In this document: piece by piece, positions 46,293 through 55,350 of the stretch
How the letters are laid out: every line of letters starts with the position of its first letter
Numbering within the stretch: position 1 is the first letter of the stretch
From: Candidatus Roizmanbacteria bacterium
Lineage (GTDB): Bacteria; Patescibacteriota; Microgenomatia; UBA1406; GWC2-37-13
Assembly: GCA_016215445.1 (NCBI GenBank)
Contig: JACRJL010000001.1
Span: 248,001 to 312,000 of the forward strand
Reading direction: 5' to 3'
Length of the DNA stretch: 64,000 bases
Position numbers and translations under genes: made by a program
Notes under the pieces: generated by a model
What the model saw: the letters and a program-made list of their open reading frames with translations, nothing else
The model's database searches: none
What the model was told of the DNA's origin: nothing

Positions 46293-47348
46293 TTAACGGA
46301 TTATTAGTTTGGTAAGCTGGTCTTTGTGTCGGGCTAATTTAGCTAAACCGTTTATTGTCGCGTATTGGTAGCTTTCTTCGCTTAAAACTTTAATCTTAAT
46401 TTCCTGTTCAAAAAACTTATCCAGTCCTTTTATTAAGGAAAGTCCTCCTGTTAAAATAATTCCTTTACTCATGACCTCGTCGACTATTTCTGGTGGCGAT
46501 GTTTCTATTAATTCCTTGATTGCGTCAATAATTTGATTAAAGTTTGTTAAGAGGGCCTCTTTTATATCAGAACCTTTTATCCTGACAGACTTAGGTAGTC
46601 CGGTTTCCAATGATTTTCCCCTAATTGTGGCGTTTTTGTCAATTGAGTCAAAGCTTAAAAGATTAATTTTCAATTCTTCACAAGTTGCCTCACCCAAAAT
46701 CAGTCCATATTTCAAATAAATATAGTTATATATAAGTTTGTTCATATTATCTCCGGCATTTTTCAAAGTTTTTTGAGATATAATTCCGCCGCTTCCGACT
46801 ATGGAGAGTTCAATCAATCCTCCACCCAGATCAGCAATTAGATTTGGTTGATGAGAAAAAATATTTAGATTGCAGCCAGCAGCCGTGGCCAATGGTTTTT
46901 CAACTAAAAAAGCTCTTGATACTCCAGCTTTGTATAAAGACTCCTCGACCGCTTTTTGTTCAATCTCGGTAGCAACAGGTGGAATTATGGCAATTCCTGT
47001 CAATATTGGTTTAATCATTTGATTAGAAAAGTAAAGATAAGCAGATCTTTCTAGATATTTTTTTAATAGTGCGACTTGGGCATCAAAATCAGAGATGACT
47101 CCAGCGATGACTGGACGGACAATTTTAATGAAATCTGGAGTTTTACCTATGATTGATTTGGCTTCTGTACCAAAAAAAAGGTAGTCGTTAGTACGGTTGT
47201 TGTAGCCTAAATAGGTGGGTTCCCGCAAAATTACTCCCTTGTCTTTTATGGCAATTTTTGTCACAGAGGTACCCAAATCAAAATAGATTTCAAAACTCGA
47301 AAAAAAGGGCAGTTTAATTTTTGTCAAGAAACTAGTAAAATTGAACAT
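46293..47348 (-). CDS. mreB: MreB-like actin homologue
   Basis: 351 residues. Actin-fold marks: FEIYFDLGTSVTKIAI (phosphate 1), LIADLGGGLIELSIV (phosphate 2), GIILTGGLSLIKGLDKF (adenosine loop), and EKPLATAAGCN. MreB guides elongation-type cell-wall synthesis; the sequence is divergent from model MreBs, and no mreC, mreD or rodA is adjacent. The ATG lies one base from the divergent ATG of the Wzy/PglL-like gene, so each promoter must be inside the other gene; a TTG at codon 8 is an alternative start. Confidence 0.85.
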   Translation of the reverse strand: MFNFTSFLTKIKLPFFSSFEIYFDLGTSVTKIAIKDKGVILREPTYLGYNNRTNDYLFFGTEAKSIIGKTPDFIKIVRPVIAGVISDFDAQVALLKKYLERSAYLYFSNQMIKPILTGIAIIPPVATEIEQKAVEESLYKAGVSRAFLVEKPLATAAGCNLNIFSHQPNLIADLGGGLIELSIVGSGGIISQKTLKNAGDNMNKLIYNYIYLKYGLILGEATCEELKINLLSFDSIDKNATIRGKSLETGLPKSVRIKGSDIKEALLTNFNQIIDAIKELIETSPPEIVDEVMSKGIILTGGLSLIKGLDKFFEQEIKIKVLSEESYQYATINGLAKLARHKDQLTKLIIR

Positions 47349-47349
47349 A

Positions 47350-49344
47350 ATGAAAAAATTAGATAATATTTTAAGATTCCTTTATGGAAGTCTTTTTTTT
47401 CTGACTCCACTGATTTTTGCTCCAATGACTTCTGAACTTTTCGAATTTAATAAAATGATTTTTATATATGTTGTGACTATTTTGATCTCTTTTGTTTGGC
47501 TTCTTAAGATGATTTTATCAAAAAAAATATTGTTCAAAAAGACTCCCTTAGATATCTTTTTAGTACTTTTTTTATTATTCCAAATTCTCTCAACAGTATT
47601 CTCTCTTGATCGTCACAGTTCTTTTTACGGTTATTACGGCCGGTTCAATGGCGGTTTATTATCGATAGTTAGTTATATCATACTATATTATGGTCTGGTC
47701 TCGAATCCGATTAATGTTATATCTCTTTTAAAGACGTCGATCTATTCTTCTATCTTCGTGATTATTTGGGGTTTGCCTGGAAAATTGGGGCACGACTTGA
47801 CCTGTCTTTTGGTATCAAAAGGAAAGAAATTTGATAATTCTTGTTGGGATAACGCTACTTTGCAATTTAGACCGGAAGATAGAGTTTTTTCCACTTTGGG
47901 TCAGCCAAATTGGTTGGGCGCCTATTTGGCTATCAATTTTTTTATTGGGCTTTACTTTTTAGTTAAAAACAGAAAGAACATTAAATATACAGTATTGAAT
48001 ACTTTGTATCTTCTTTCCAATTTTATTTTTGTTGTTTTTACGCGGTCGCGTTCTGCTTTAGCCGCTGTAGGCTTGGGATTGATATTCTTAGTCATTTATT
48101 ACTTTTACAAAAAAGTAAAAAACAAGGGTAAATTTTTACTTGTTGTTGTTTCTATTTTTACAGTCTTGATTGGAGTTTTGCTGTATAACCAAAGATCTTT
48201 TTTTGATTTACGACTATCCAAAATTAATTCTGCCAATGTTACAGAGTCGCTTGATATTCGAAAAATTGTTTGGAAAGGTGCCTTAGATCTCGGATTAAGA
48301 TATCCACTTTTTGGAACGGGTTTAGAAACTTTTGCGTACAGTTACTATTTTATCCGTCCAGTAGAACATAATCTGACTTCGGAATGGGATTTCGTCTACA
48401 ACAAGGCACATAATGAATTTTTTAACTACTTAGCAACAGCTGGATTTTTGGGTTTAGGCAGTTATCTGTTATTGATAGGGGCTTTTATATATTTTGTAAT
48501 TTTTCTTATAAAAAATCAGAGCGATAAGAATATCCTTTTGTATTTTTTTATGCTGATCGCTTATTTGACAATTTTGATTACAAACTTTTTTGGTTTTTCT
48601 ACTACCATGATTAATGTTTTCTTCTATTTGATTCCCGCATTTGTTTTTTCTCTACAAGAATTAAATAAAAATAAGGAAGAAACTATTCAACTCAAAAAAT
48701 TATCAAATTATCAGTATTTATCCATTTTTATTAATTCAATTATTGTCGCATATTTATTATTTTCGGTTTTTATTTATTGGTTAGCTGATACTTACTATGC
48801 TTTAGGCGTAAACTATTCTAAACCGCAGATTTCCGACTATCAAAAATCTGCTTTTTATTTTGAGAAGGCTATAAAGATAAGAAGAGAGCATGTTTACGAA
48901 GATAAAATGTCATCGAGTCTGTCTTATTTAGCTGCAATCGCTGCCTACCAAAAACAAACTGATGTCGCAAAACAGATAGTGGCTTTGAGTGATTATTATA
49001 ATAAGAAAACCCTATCCGAGTCACCTAAAAATATTTTCTATTGGAAAACAAGAGCAAAAAATCAATATCTTTTTTACCAAGTGACCTTAGATAATACGAA
49101 TTTAAATGAAGGTATAAAAGCTTTGTCAACCGGTCAGAAGTTGGCTCCGACCGACCCAAAAATCCCTTATAGTTTGGCTGTGTATTATTCTCTATTTTAT
49201 GATCAAGCTAAAGATCCTAATGTTAAAGAAAAAGCAAAACAAATGTCTCTTTCTGAGATTGATAAAGCTCTCCAATTAAAAAAGGATTTTCAAGATGGTT
49301 TAACTCTAAAAAAGGAACTTCTCAAAAAGTACACTTTACTTTAA
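47350..49344 (+). CDS. O-antigen ligase/polymerase-family membrane protein with TPR tail
   Basis: 664 residues from the ATG at 47350. About a dozen membrane helices to residue 480; the large outer loop with EHNLTSEWDFVYNKAHNEFF matches the Wzy_C/O-antigen-ligase region (His-Asn motif). The C-terminus (about 490-660) looks like TPR helices (YALGVNYSKPQISDYQKSAF, FYFEKAI). Relatives move lipid-linked glycans to lipid, polymer or protein, including pilin (PglL/PilO type). Placement next to prepilin genes favours a pilin-glycosylation or surface-glycan role. Confidence 0.75.
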   Translation: MKKLDNILRFLYGSLFFLTPLIFAPMTSELFEFNKMIFIYVVTILISFVWLLKMILSKKILFKKTPLDIFLVLFLLFQILSTVFSLDRHSSFYGYYGRFNGGLLSIVSYIILYYGLVSNPINVISLLKTSIYSSIFVIIWGLPGKLGHDLTCLLVSKGKKFDNSCWDNATLQFRPEDRVFSTLGQPNWLGAYLAINFFIGLYFLVKNRKNIKYTVLNTLYLLSNFIFVVFTRSRSALAAVGLGLIFLVIYYFYKKVKNKGKFLLVVVSIFTVLIGVLLYNQRSFFDLRLSKINSANVTESLDIRKIVWKGALDLGLRYPLFGTGLETFAYSYYFIRPVEHNLTSEWDFVYNKAHNEFFNYLATAGFLGLGSYLLLIGAFIYFVIFLIKNQSDKNILLYFFMLIAYLTILITNFFGFSTTMINVFFYLIPAFVFSLQELNKNKEETIQLKKLSNYQYLSIFINSIIVAYLLFSVFIYWLADTYYALGVNYSKPQISDYQKSAFYFEKAIKIRREHVYEDKMSSSLSYLAAIAAYQKQTDVAKQIVALSDYYNKKTLSESPKNIFYWKTRAKNQYLFYQVTLDNTNLNEGIKALSTGQKLAPTDPKIPYSLAVYYSLFYDQAKDPNVKEKAKQMSLSEIDKALQLKKDFQDGLTLKKELLKKYTLL

Positions 49345-49363
49345 ATAAGGTGAGTCGACGATA

Positions 49364-49858
49364 TCAAGGATTGATATTTGCGCTAGAAATTCCCCAGATG
49401 CAAGGTATAGTATTATTATCTTTATCTTTGCAGTTTTTATTGCAGTTATAAGAAGTTGGACTGCTCAGATAAGGTAGATTTTGCTGATCATTTTCAAGAC
49501 AGGCATAAAGTTTGTAGTATGTGCCGTCGGTATCTGATTCATAACGGTAATCAGTATTTCCAAGAGGATCGGTAGCTACTCTCTGCATATAAGTTTTTCC
49601 GGTTGAAGGGTCAGAAAACTGTTCTCCGAAAACAAAACCAGGGTCTGGCGCTTGAGTAGGATAAGCTCGCTTATCTTCATAATAGAGTTCCAAAGCTTTT
49701 TGCACCTGTCCTATATCGGCTTTACGCCTCGCATCTCTACCTTTTTTCAAAGACGTAAAAAAATTTCCTGTTATTAAAGCGGCCAATACTCCAAGGATTA
49801 TGATAACGATTAAAAGTTCTATTAAGGTAAAACCTTTATTATTACGCAAGAAACGCAT
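49364..49858 (-). CDS. Type IV prepilin-like protein
   Basis: 164 residues. Class III signal: NNKGFTLIELLIVIIILGVL, with cleavage after Gly and Phe+1, Glu+5. The mature part has the GDARRKADIGQVQKALELYYED helix, and Cys-rich end (CNKNCKDKDNNTIPC). This gene and the next form a pair downstream of the Wzy/PglL-like gene on the opposite strand; a major or minor pilin. Confidence 0.88.
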   Translation of the reverse strand: MRFLRNNKGFTLIELLIVIIILGVLAALITGNFFTSLKKGRDARRKADIGQVQKALELYYEDKRAYPTQAPDPGFVFGEQFSDPSTGKTYMQRVATDPLGNTDYRYESDTDGTYYKLYACLENDQQNLPYLSSPTSYNCNKNCKDKDNNTIPCIWGISSANINP

Positions 49859-49868
49859 TTAAGAAATT

Positions 49869-50387
49869 TTACTTTATACAATAATAACATTCGTCTGCTG
49901 GGTCGCCTGTCGGGCATCCTGATTGCTGTGACGCCAAAGTACCATCTTTATTAAACTTCGTATTACCATTGCTGGCAAACGATTTTGAAGTCGGCTTATA
50001 ACAAGCTGATACTGTTGGAGGGTCGTTCGTTCCTGTAACCCATATATTGCCAAGTTGTCCACCTGCCAATTGGACGAAATCTGTTTTCAATTCTCCTGTA
50101 GTAACTATATTAGCAACTGCCGTACCGCCTAAAGTTTCGAGTGTTACTGTCGCTGGGTCTGTGCACGTTGTTGCATCAGTACACCAAGGCATATAGTTTT
50201 TTATTGAGTAGAAGCGTACAGAGGCTCCCTGAAATTCTGCAGCCGTATTTCTGATACCTGTATCAGTACCTTTTTTTAGCTGTTCAAACGGATCGAGAGC
50301 TGCAAGAAGACCAACCGCTAAAGCGCCGAGAAGAGCAATAACAATCAAAAGCTCAATAAGAGTGAAACCAATTTTGAAGTTTTTCAT
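49869..50387 (-). CDS. Type IV prepilin-like protein
   Basis: 172 residues. Class III signal at the very start (KIGFTLIELLIVIALLGALA). The helix continues into DPFEQLKKGTDTGIRNTAAEF. The C-terminal part contains paired cysteines (CTDATTCTD, DECYYC) typical of a D-loop. Divergent from rpmF. Confidence 0.88.
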   Translation of the reverse strand: MKNFKIGFTLIELLIVIALLGALAVGLLAALDPFEQLKKGTDTGIRNTAAEFQGASVRFYSIKNYMPWCTDATTCTDPATVTLETLGGTAVANIVTTGELKTDFVQLAGGQLGNIWVTGTNDPPTVSACYKPTSKSFASNGNTKFNKDGTLASQQSGCPTGDPADECYYCIK

Positions 50388-50484
50388 ATTAAATTCATTA
50401 TTGAGTATTTTGCATCTTTTGTCAAGAGGTTTATATAAGCACCTTTTTTATACAAGTATTTTCATTTGTGATGCGGGTTTTTTA

Positions 50485-50493
50485 TGTTATAAT
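50485..50493 (+). promoter_or_regulatory. Extended -10 promoter of rpmF
   Basis: TGTTATAAT (TGn-TATAAT) with seven bases to the ATG at 50501; another leaderless-type promoter, driving rpmF-nusB-rnc-rpsP. Confidence 0.65.
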
Positions 50494-50500
50494 TTTTCAT

Positions 50501-50650
50501 ATGGCTCCCCTACCAAAAAGAAAACATTCAACACAAAGAACAGGTAAAAGAAAAGCCGCTAAATTAAAATCATTACCTCAATTAGTGAAGTGCGGAAATT
50601 GTGGAAAAATGAAGCTGTCTCATCGAGTTTGTAAGTATTGCGGTAAATAA
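50501..50650 (+). CDS. rpmF: Ribosomal protein bL32
   Basis: 49 residues from the ATG at 50501; a longer reading from 50468 would include the promoter. APLPKRKHSTQRTGKRKA and the CGNCGK ... CKYCGK zinc ribbon are characteristic. First gene of a translation/RNA-processing operon. Confidence 0.95.
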   Translation: MAPLPKRKHSTQRTGKRKAAKLKSLPQLVKCGNCGKMKLSHRVCKYCGK

Positions 50651-50651
50651 A

Positions 50652-50996
50652 ATGGATCCAAGACATAAAGAACGATTAAAAATTATTCAAGAACTTTACA
50701 GTCAGCAATTTACTCCTCAACCGTCTCTCTCAGTTAAATCAAAACTAATACAAAAATCGGAAAACGATCTGAACAATCTAATTAAGAAATATGCACCAAA
50801 GTTTCCTATAAATAAAATTGCTAAAATAGATTTAGCGATTCTCAAATTAGCGATTTATGAGTTAACCGTCGAAAAAAGTCAACCGGCCAAGGTTATTATC
50901 AATGAGGCGGTTGAATTAGCCAAAGAGTTGGGCAGCGAAAAATCATACGCTTTTATTAATGCAGTTTTAGGAAAAATTTATGATACAAAAGCTTGA
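50652..50996 (+). CDS. nusB: Transcription antitermination factor NusB
   Basis: 114 residues, shorter than E. coli. All-helical; KIDLAILKLAIYELTVEK, PAKVIINEAVELAKELGSEKSYAFINAVLGKI are diagnostic. Acts with S10 at boxA to sustain rRNA transcription; a boxA is visible in the 16S leader. Overlaps rnc by 17 bases. Confidence 0.93.
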   Translation: MDPRHKERLKIIQELYSQQFTPQPSLSVKSKLIQKSENDLNNLIKKYAPKFPINKIAKIDLAILKLAIYELTVEKSQPAKVIINEAVELAKELGSEKSYAFINAVLGKIYDTKA

Positions 50997-51678
50997 AAAT
51001 CTGGAGAAAAAAATAAAAATTTCTTTTAAAGATAAAGATTTATTGACAAACGTCTTTATCCACAGGTCTTACTTAAATGAGCATAAGAATTTTAGATTGC
51101 CGTCTAACGAAAGGCTAGAATTTTTGGGAGATAGCGTTTTGTCTCTTATCACATCAGTTTATCTTTTTAAGCATTTTCCTTTTCTTGAAGAGGGCGATTA
51201 TACAGAAATAAAGAGCGCTGTTGTAAAAACAGATAGTCTAGCTGAATCATCAAAGGCATTGGGTTTAAACGAATATTTGTTTTTGTCCAAAGGCGAAGAA
51301 AAAAGTCAGGGAAGAATCAATAAAAATCTTTTAGCTGATTCATTTGAAGCTTTGATAGGCGCTATTTTTTTAGACACGAGTTTTGAAAAGGCCTATCAGT
51401 TTGTCTGCCAATTTTTGTTTAAAGACAAGTTGGATTATTTAGTGAAAAACAAAAAATATCTTGCACCAAAAAGCAGACTCCAAGAAATTATCCAGGGGAA
51501 GTTTAAAACCACACCTCAATATAAAGTTCTCGAGCAGTCAGGACCCGAGCATAAACGGGTTTTTAAAGTAGGCGTTTTTTTTCAGGGAAAAAAACTGGGA
51601 GTTGGAACTGCGCCTTCAAAAAAAGAAGCTGAAGAGGAAGCCGCAAAAAAAGCTTTTGAAAATTTAGATATTTTGTGA
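50980..51678 (+). CDS. rnc: Ribonuclease III
   Basis: 232 residues. Signature ERLEFLGDSVLSL binds Mg2+, with ADSFEALIGAIFLD as the second metal site, and a C-terminal double-stranded RNA-binding domain (SRLQEIIQGKFKTTPQYK to KKEAEEEAAKKAF). It would process the 16S precursor stem seen at 44.6/46.2 kb. Next to nusB. Confidence 0.96.
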   Translation: MIQKLENLEKKIKISFKDKDLLTNVFIHRSYLNEHKNFRLPSNERLEFLGDSVLSLITSVYLFKHFPFLEEGDYTEIKSAVVKTDSLAESSKALGLNEYLFLSKGEEKSQGRINKNLLADSFEALIGAIFLDTSFEKAYQFVCQFLFKDKLDYLVKNKKYLAPKSRLQEIIQGKFKTTPQYKVLEQSGPEHKRVFKVGVFFQGKKLGVGTAPSKKEAEEEAAKKAFENLDIL

Positions 51679-51692
51679 TATATTTTTAACCT

Positions 51693-51935
51693 ATGGCAGC
51701 GACTTTAAGATTATATAGAATTGGAAAAAAAGGCAAACCAGCCTATCGAATCGTAGTTGTTAATAAGCGTTATAAAGCTAACGGTAGCTATATCGAAGAA
51801 GTTGGAACATATGATCCGATGTCTGAACCGGCCGTTTTTAAACTAAAGAAAGACAGATACGAGTTCTGGATGAATAAAGGGGTCATCGTTTCCGAAGGAC
51901 TTCGTAAACTTCTTAAACACCAAAAATTAGCTTAA
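51693..51935 (+). CDS. rpsP: Ribosomal protein bS16
   Basis: 80 residues. TLRLYRIGKKGKPAYRIVVV, YIEEVGTYDP and the SEGLRKLLKHQ end match S16. Its stop overlaps the convergent PilO-like gene in a shared TTAA. Confidence 0.95.
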   Translation: MAATLRLYRIGKKGKPAYRIVVVNKRYKANGSYIEEVGTYDPMSEPAVFKLKKDRYEFWMNKGVIVSEGLRKLLKHQKLA

Positions 51936-52615
51936 AATGGATTTGTTTTTCGCGGATAAGTTAAATCGAAATCTCCTTCAGGTGAAGCTTCTGAAAATTC
52001 AAAATTAACTTTTTCCTTTATAGCTTCCAGTTCTTGAAAGGTTTTCTTATCCTGGGTAATTTCACCAACACCAGTTGAAGTTGTTTTACTATAAAAGGTC
52101 AGATCAATTCTGATCGATCCTGTTAGCTGAGGATTTAGTTCAATTTTATCTGAAGTAATTAGACGACCGCCTTCAAAGTTATATTCGTCTAGAAATTTCA
52201 TAAACGAGTTTGTATCCCCTACTCCGGTGACTGACAATTTTAATTTATTTGGAGAAGACTTGCCAATATTTACAGAATATCCGGTAATAACAAAACCTGT
52301 CTTTTGAGACAGAGTTTCCAAAGAATAGATAATAGAAAAATAATCTTCAATATTAGGAATGAGTTTATTTAAAAGTTTTACATCTTCATCCAATTTTTCG
52401 GTCGATGGCAATGTATTTTGAAAAAAAGCCGCTTTCGACTGTAAGCGACCAATGTCATTATTTAAAGTTTTTATTCTTGAATTAGTAGCTGCTATTCTGT
52501 CAAATCCTGTTTTAATAATTACAATAATCAACAAAAAAAGGAAAATCAAACCAAATAGATAGACGGCATTTTCCCTAAGAAGGCGCAACAAATAGGGTTT
52601 AATTTTAAGTTTCAT
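51932..52615 (-). CDS. pilO: Type IV pilus assembly protein, PilO-like
   Basis: 227 residues. A single N-terminal membrane helix (about 18-36), a coiled coil (ATNSRIKTLNNDIGRLQSK) and an alpha/beta ferredoxin-like outer domain. Position after pilM and pilN and a 4-base overlap with the latter support PilO. It helps link the cytoplasmic ring to the pilus. Confidence 0.78.
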   Translation of the reverse strand: MKLKIKPYLLRLLRENAVYLFGLIFLFLLIIVIIKTGFDRIAATNSRIKTLNNDIGRLQSKAAFFQNTLPSTEKLDEDVKLLNKLIPNIEDYFSIIYSLETLSQKTGFVITGYSVNIGKSSPNKLKLSVTGVGDTNSFMKFLDEYNFEGGRLITSDKIELNPQLTGSIRIDLTFYSKTTSTGVGEITQDKKTFQELEAIKEKVNFEFSEASPEGDFDLTYPRKTNPF

Positions 52616-53202
52616 TTTACGGTAAAGTCTCGTTTTAGTTGGACGAATTTGCCAACAAAACTCAACTCATAATTTTCTTTAGTGTCTATTGTAGCTCCGA
52701 TAACAGAAAAACTTTTTAAAGAAATTGCCTCGAAATTATTTAAAAAAGTTTCCGATTCGATAAATCGGAAAAAATTCCGCAACTGAGTAAAATCGGTAAA
52801 AGCAATTGTAAAATTAACCTCTCTGTCTTTGTTTATGTTGAAGGATTTTAAGGAGGCCGATTGGGTACTTTCTCCCAGGGCTGTGTTTAGTAAAGAATAA
52901 TAGGGAGACGAGTAAGCGTCTTCGCTTAAAAATGTGTTTAAGTCATGATATTTTTTTTCAATATAGATGATTTTGGCTTCGTCGCTTGTTTTTTGTTGTA
53001 AAATTTGCAAAAGCGTCTTTTTTCTTAATATGAGTTTATCTTCATCATCATTTAATTTTTTGATAACTAGAAAAAAAGTAATAAAAAGGGCAAAAAAAAC
53101 AACCACAAGTCCGATTAGAATATTTTTTAAAAGCACGAAATAATTTTCGTATTTTTGATAGTCTTCCCGGTTGATTATGAGGTTTATTTTTTTCTTTTTC
53201 AT
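52612..53202 (-). CDS. pilN: Type IV pilus assembly protein, PilN-like
   Basis: 196 residues. Starts with KKKKINLIINREDYQ (PilN-type cytoplasmic tail that binds PilM), one membrane helix (about 28-50), then a coiled region and a small outer domain. Overlaps pilM by one base and pilO by four. Confidence 0.78.
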   Translation of the reverse strand: MKKKKINLIINREDYQKYENYFVLLKNILIGLVVVFFALFITFFLVIKKLNDDEDKLILRKKTLLQILQQKTSDEAKIIYIEKKYHDLNTFLSEDAYSSPYYSLLNTALGESTQSASLKSFNINKDREVNFTIAFTDFTQLRNFFRFIESETFLNNFEAISLKSFSVIGATIDTKENYELSFVGKFVQLKRDFTVK

Positions 53203-54212
53203 TATAGATTACCGCCAAAAGTAGAAATAAAAAAAGGAAGATCTTGAGCGATGTTGTCTACTAATGACGTTTTTTTAATAAAAGAGAGAGGATTAAGAAC
53301 AGCGGTTGGGATTGACAGTTCTTTCTGAATTAAAGATGTTAATCCAGTGAAGTTGGCGATATTACCTATAAAATATATAGTAGAGGGTTTTTTTGTACTT
53401 ATAAATCTTTTTAACTCCAAAACAAATTCCTTCAAAAGAGGCGCAATGATAGTTTCCACGGGGTAACTTGATGGATGATCGGGTGAAAAGCCTTTAAGGA
53501 TTTCAAAGGCTTTTTTTTCATCTGTATCAGTATTGACTCTGACTTCCTTTAAAAAAAGTTGGAAGCCAAGAGTTAAATTATGACTTTCTTTGAGTGTCGG
53601 TATTATTTGATCAAAGTAAGACAGGTTAGTCGAATTGACGCCAAAATTAATAAGCAAAATATTTTGTTTTCCTTCGCCAATGATTTTTTTGTTAAATTCC
53701 AGTAAAAATCGCGAGTTGGCTGAGAGCTCTGTTTCTACAGATTCTGGTACGAGGCCTGCTAATTCAATAGTAGTTTGAATTTTCTCGATTAATTTTTTCG
53801 CCGCAGCAACTATAAGGATTAATATCTTTTTTTCTTCTTTATATTCTTGGATTATTTCAAGGTCGATGTTAGTTTCCTCAATTGGCATAGGAATAAACTG
53901 GTCGGCCTGATATTTTATGGCAGAAATCAGTTCTTTTTCATTAAGGTAAGGCATAGTAAGTATTTGATTATATGTTAAAGAATCGGGAATGACGACATTA
54001 ACGTTTTTTTTAGTAATTTTTATATTACTAATGAGTTTACTAATAGAGCTGGCTTGTTCTTCAATTGTTTTTTCTAACTCGGCAGTAAAAAAACCTTCTT
54101 TTGTCTCCACCTTTCCCAAAGAATAAACTTCAAGTAGATCCCCTACTTTTTTAGCGTCGGCTAAGTGGGTATATTTTTCACCCATATCTATCGAAAAAAA
54201 ACTGTCAGCCAT
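53202..54212 (-). CDS. pilM: Type IV pilus assembly ATPase-like protein PilM
   Basis: 336 residues. Actin-like fold: FFSIDMGEKYTHLADAK (phosphate 1), ILLINFGVNSTNLSYF (phosphate 2), and YFIGNIANFTGLTSL (adenosine loop); the EKELISAIKYQADQFIPMP segment is typical of PilM. Assembles as a ring under the inner membrane, binding the PilN tail. Confidence 0.88.
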   Translation of the reverse strand: MADSFFSIDMGEKYTHLADAKKVGDLLEVYSLGKVETKEGFFTAELEKTIEEQASSISKLISNIKITKKNVNVVIPDSLTYNQILTMPYLNEKELISAIKYQADQFIPMPIEETNIDLEIIQEYKEEKKILILIVAAAKKLIEKIQTTIELAGLVPESVETELSANSRFLLEFNKKIIGEGKQNILLINFGVNSTNLSYFDQIIPTLKESHNLTLGFQLFLKEVRVNTDTDEKKAFEILKGFSPDHPSSYPVETIIAPLLKEFVLELKRFISTKKPSTIYFIGNIANFTGLTSLIQKELSIPTAVLNPLSFIKKTSLVDNIAQDLPFFISTFGGNL

Positions 54213-54270
54213 GATTTTAATATAAAGAAAAAAGCTTTAAATATCAATAAGGTAAATTCTGAAACTAAAT

Positions 54271-54897
54271 TTAATAAGAATTTCTTAATCTTACTCTTGT
54301 CGTATAATGAAGAATTGAACTTTCTTCACTTCTAACCGCATAACAATCGCCGGAGGAAGTTTTATAGCATATATCAAAGGCTATCAAAACTGTCGGATAT
54401 GAATAGGCGGCACTAGACTCACAGCCAATAGAAAAATTCTGAACGATAAGACTCGAGGATGTAAGATCAATTGGAGGATTAGTTGGAGCCGGAGTAGGAG
54501 TGCCAGTTGGAGTTGGCCCGGTTGATAGATAGGAAGAATAAGAGGCAAATTTATTCTCATTAAGGAGATAACCAAACGTATTGCCGTCTCTGTCTTTAAA
54601 ATAAAGTGAGGTTGAGTTATATGGAACAGGTTTTGAAGTATCATTGCAAATAAAATTAGTCACGTCGGCTGGAACTGCGGAATGGATCGTTATAGCTCGG
54701 TTACGAATATTATTGGTTATAACATTCAATAGATAATCCCCTTCTCTTTTTGTGACAGCTAATCGGTAAGTTTTTGTTGTGACATTTGTAATGCTAAAAA
54801 GAATTACAAAAACAGTCGGAACAATTAAAACGATGATGGATAATACAACAATCATCTCAATAAAAGTAAATCCTTGTTTCAACATATTTTTATTCAA
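54271..54897 (-). CDS. Minor type IV prepilin with Thr/Pro-rich linker
   Basis: 208 residues. Class III signal LKQGFTFIEMIVVLSIIVLI. A segment GPTPTGTPTPAPTNPP in the middle is a Thr/Pro-rich linker, uncommon in pilins and a possible O-glycosylation target. Size and position suggest a PilW/GspJ-like minor pilin. Overlaps the next gene upstream by 8 bases. Confidence 0.8.
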   Translation of the reverse strand: MNKNMLKQGFTFIEMIVVLSIIVLIVPTVFVILFSITNVTTKTYRLAVTKREGDYLLNVITNNIRNRAITIHSAVPADVTNFICNDTSKPVPYNSTSLYFKDRDGNTFGYLLNENKFASYSSYLSTGPTPTGTPTPAPTNPPIDLTSSSLIVQNFSIGCESSAAYSYPTVLIAFDICYKTSSGDCYAVRSEESSILHYTTRVRLRNSY

Positions 54898-55342
54898 GTA
54901 TTTTTAAACTAGTTTTTAGCGTTACATTGTAAGTGTCATTAATTTCTTGCCAATGTACTACAACTTCAACATCGGTTTGACTTACAGGGTTGATACCGAT
55001 ATTAGTTAACTTGACTTCTCTTAAAAAAATATTTGGTGTCCCTAAAAAATAACTATCATCGCAGGCCCCTTCAGTAAACCAATCAAAGGAAATGATACAG
55101 TAGGTTATTCCGGCGTCGCTTGCATATTGGGTAAAATTAAGCCAATCTTTGTCTTTTTCCGACTTCACCCATTCTAGAGCTTCTTCTGCATAGTGAGTCG
55201 CAAGAATCTTATGCTGGCTAATGGTCAAGGCTCTTAAAGAAAAAATCGTTACAGCTGTAGCGGTAATAAAAACCAAACTCAAAATAGTGATAAACACCAA
55301 TACTTCTATTAAAGAAAAAGAATTCTTTACTGTTTTTCCCAT
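54890..55342 (-). CDS. Minor type IV prepilin (PilV/GspI-like)
   Basis: 150 residues. Class III signal NSFSLIEVLVFITILSLVF, with the E+5 preserved. The mature part (HYAEEALEWVKSEKDKDW, Cys pair) fits PilV/GspI-type minor pilins that prime the pilus tip. Confidence 0.82.
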   Translation of the reverse strand: MGKTVKNSFSLIEVLVFITILSLVFITATAVTIFSLRALTISQHKILATHYAEEALEWVKSEKDKDWLNFTQYASDAGITYCIISFDWFTEGACDDSYFLGTPNIFLREVKLTNIGINPVSQTDVEVVVHWQEINDTYNVTLKTSLKILE

Positions 55343-55350
55343 AAATTTTT

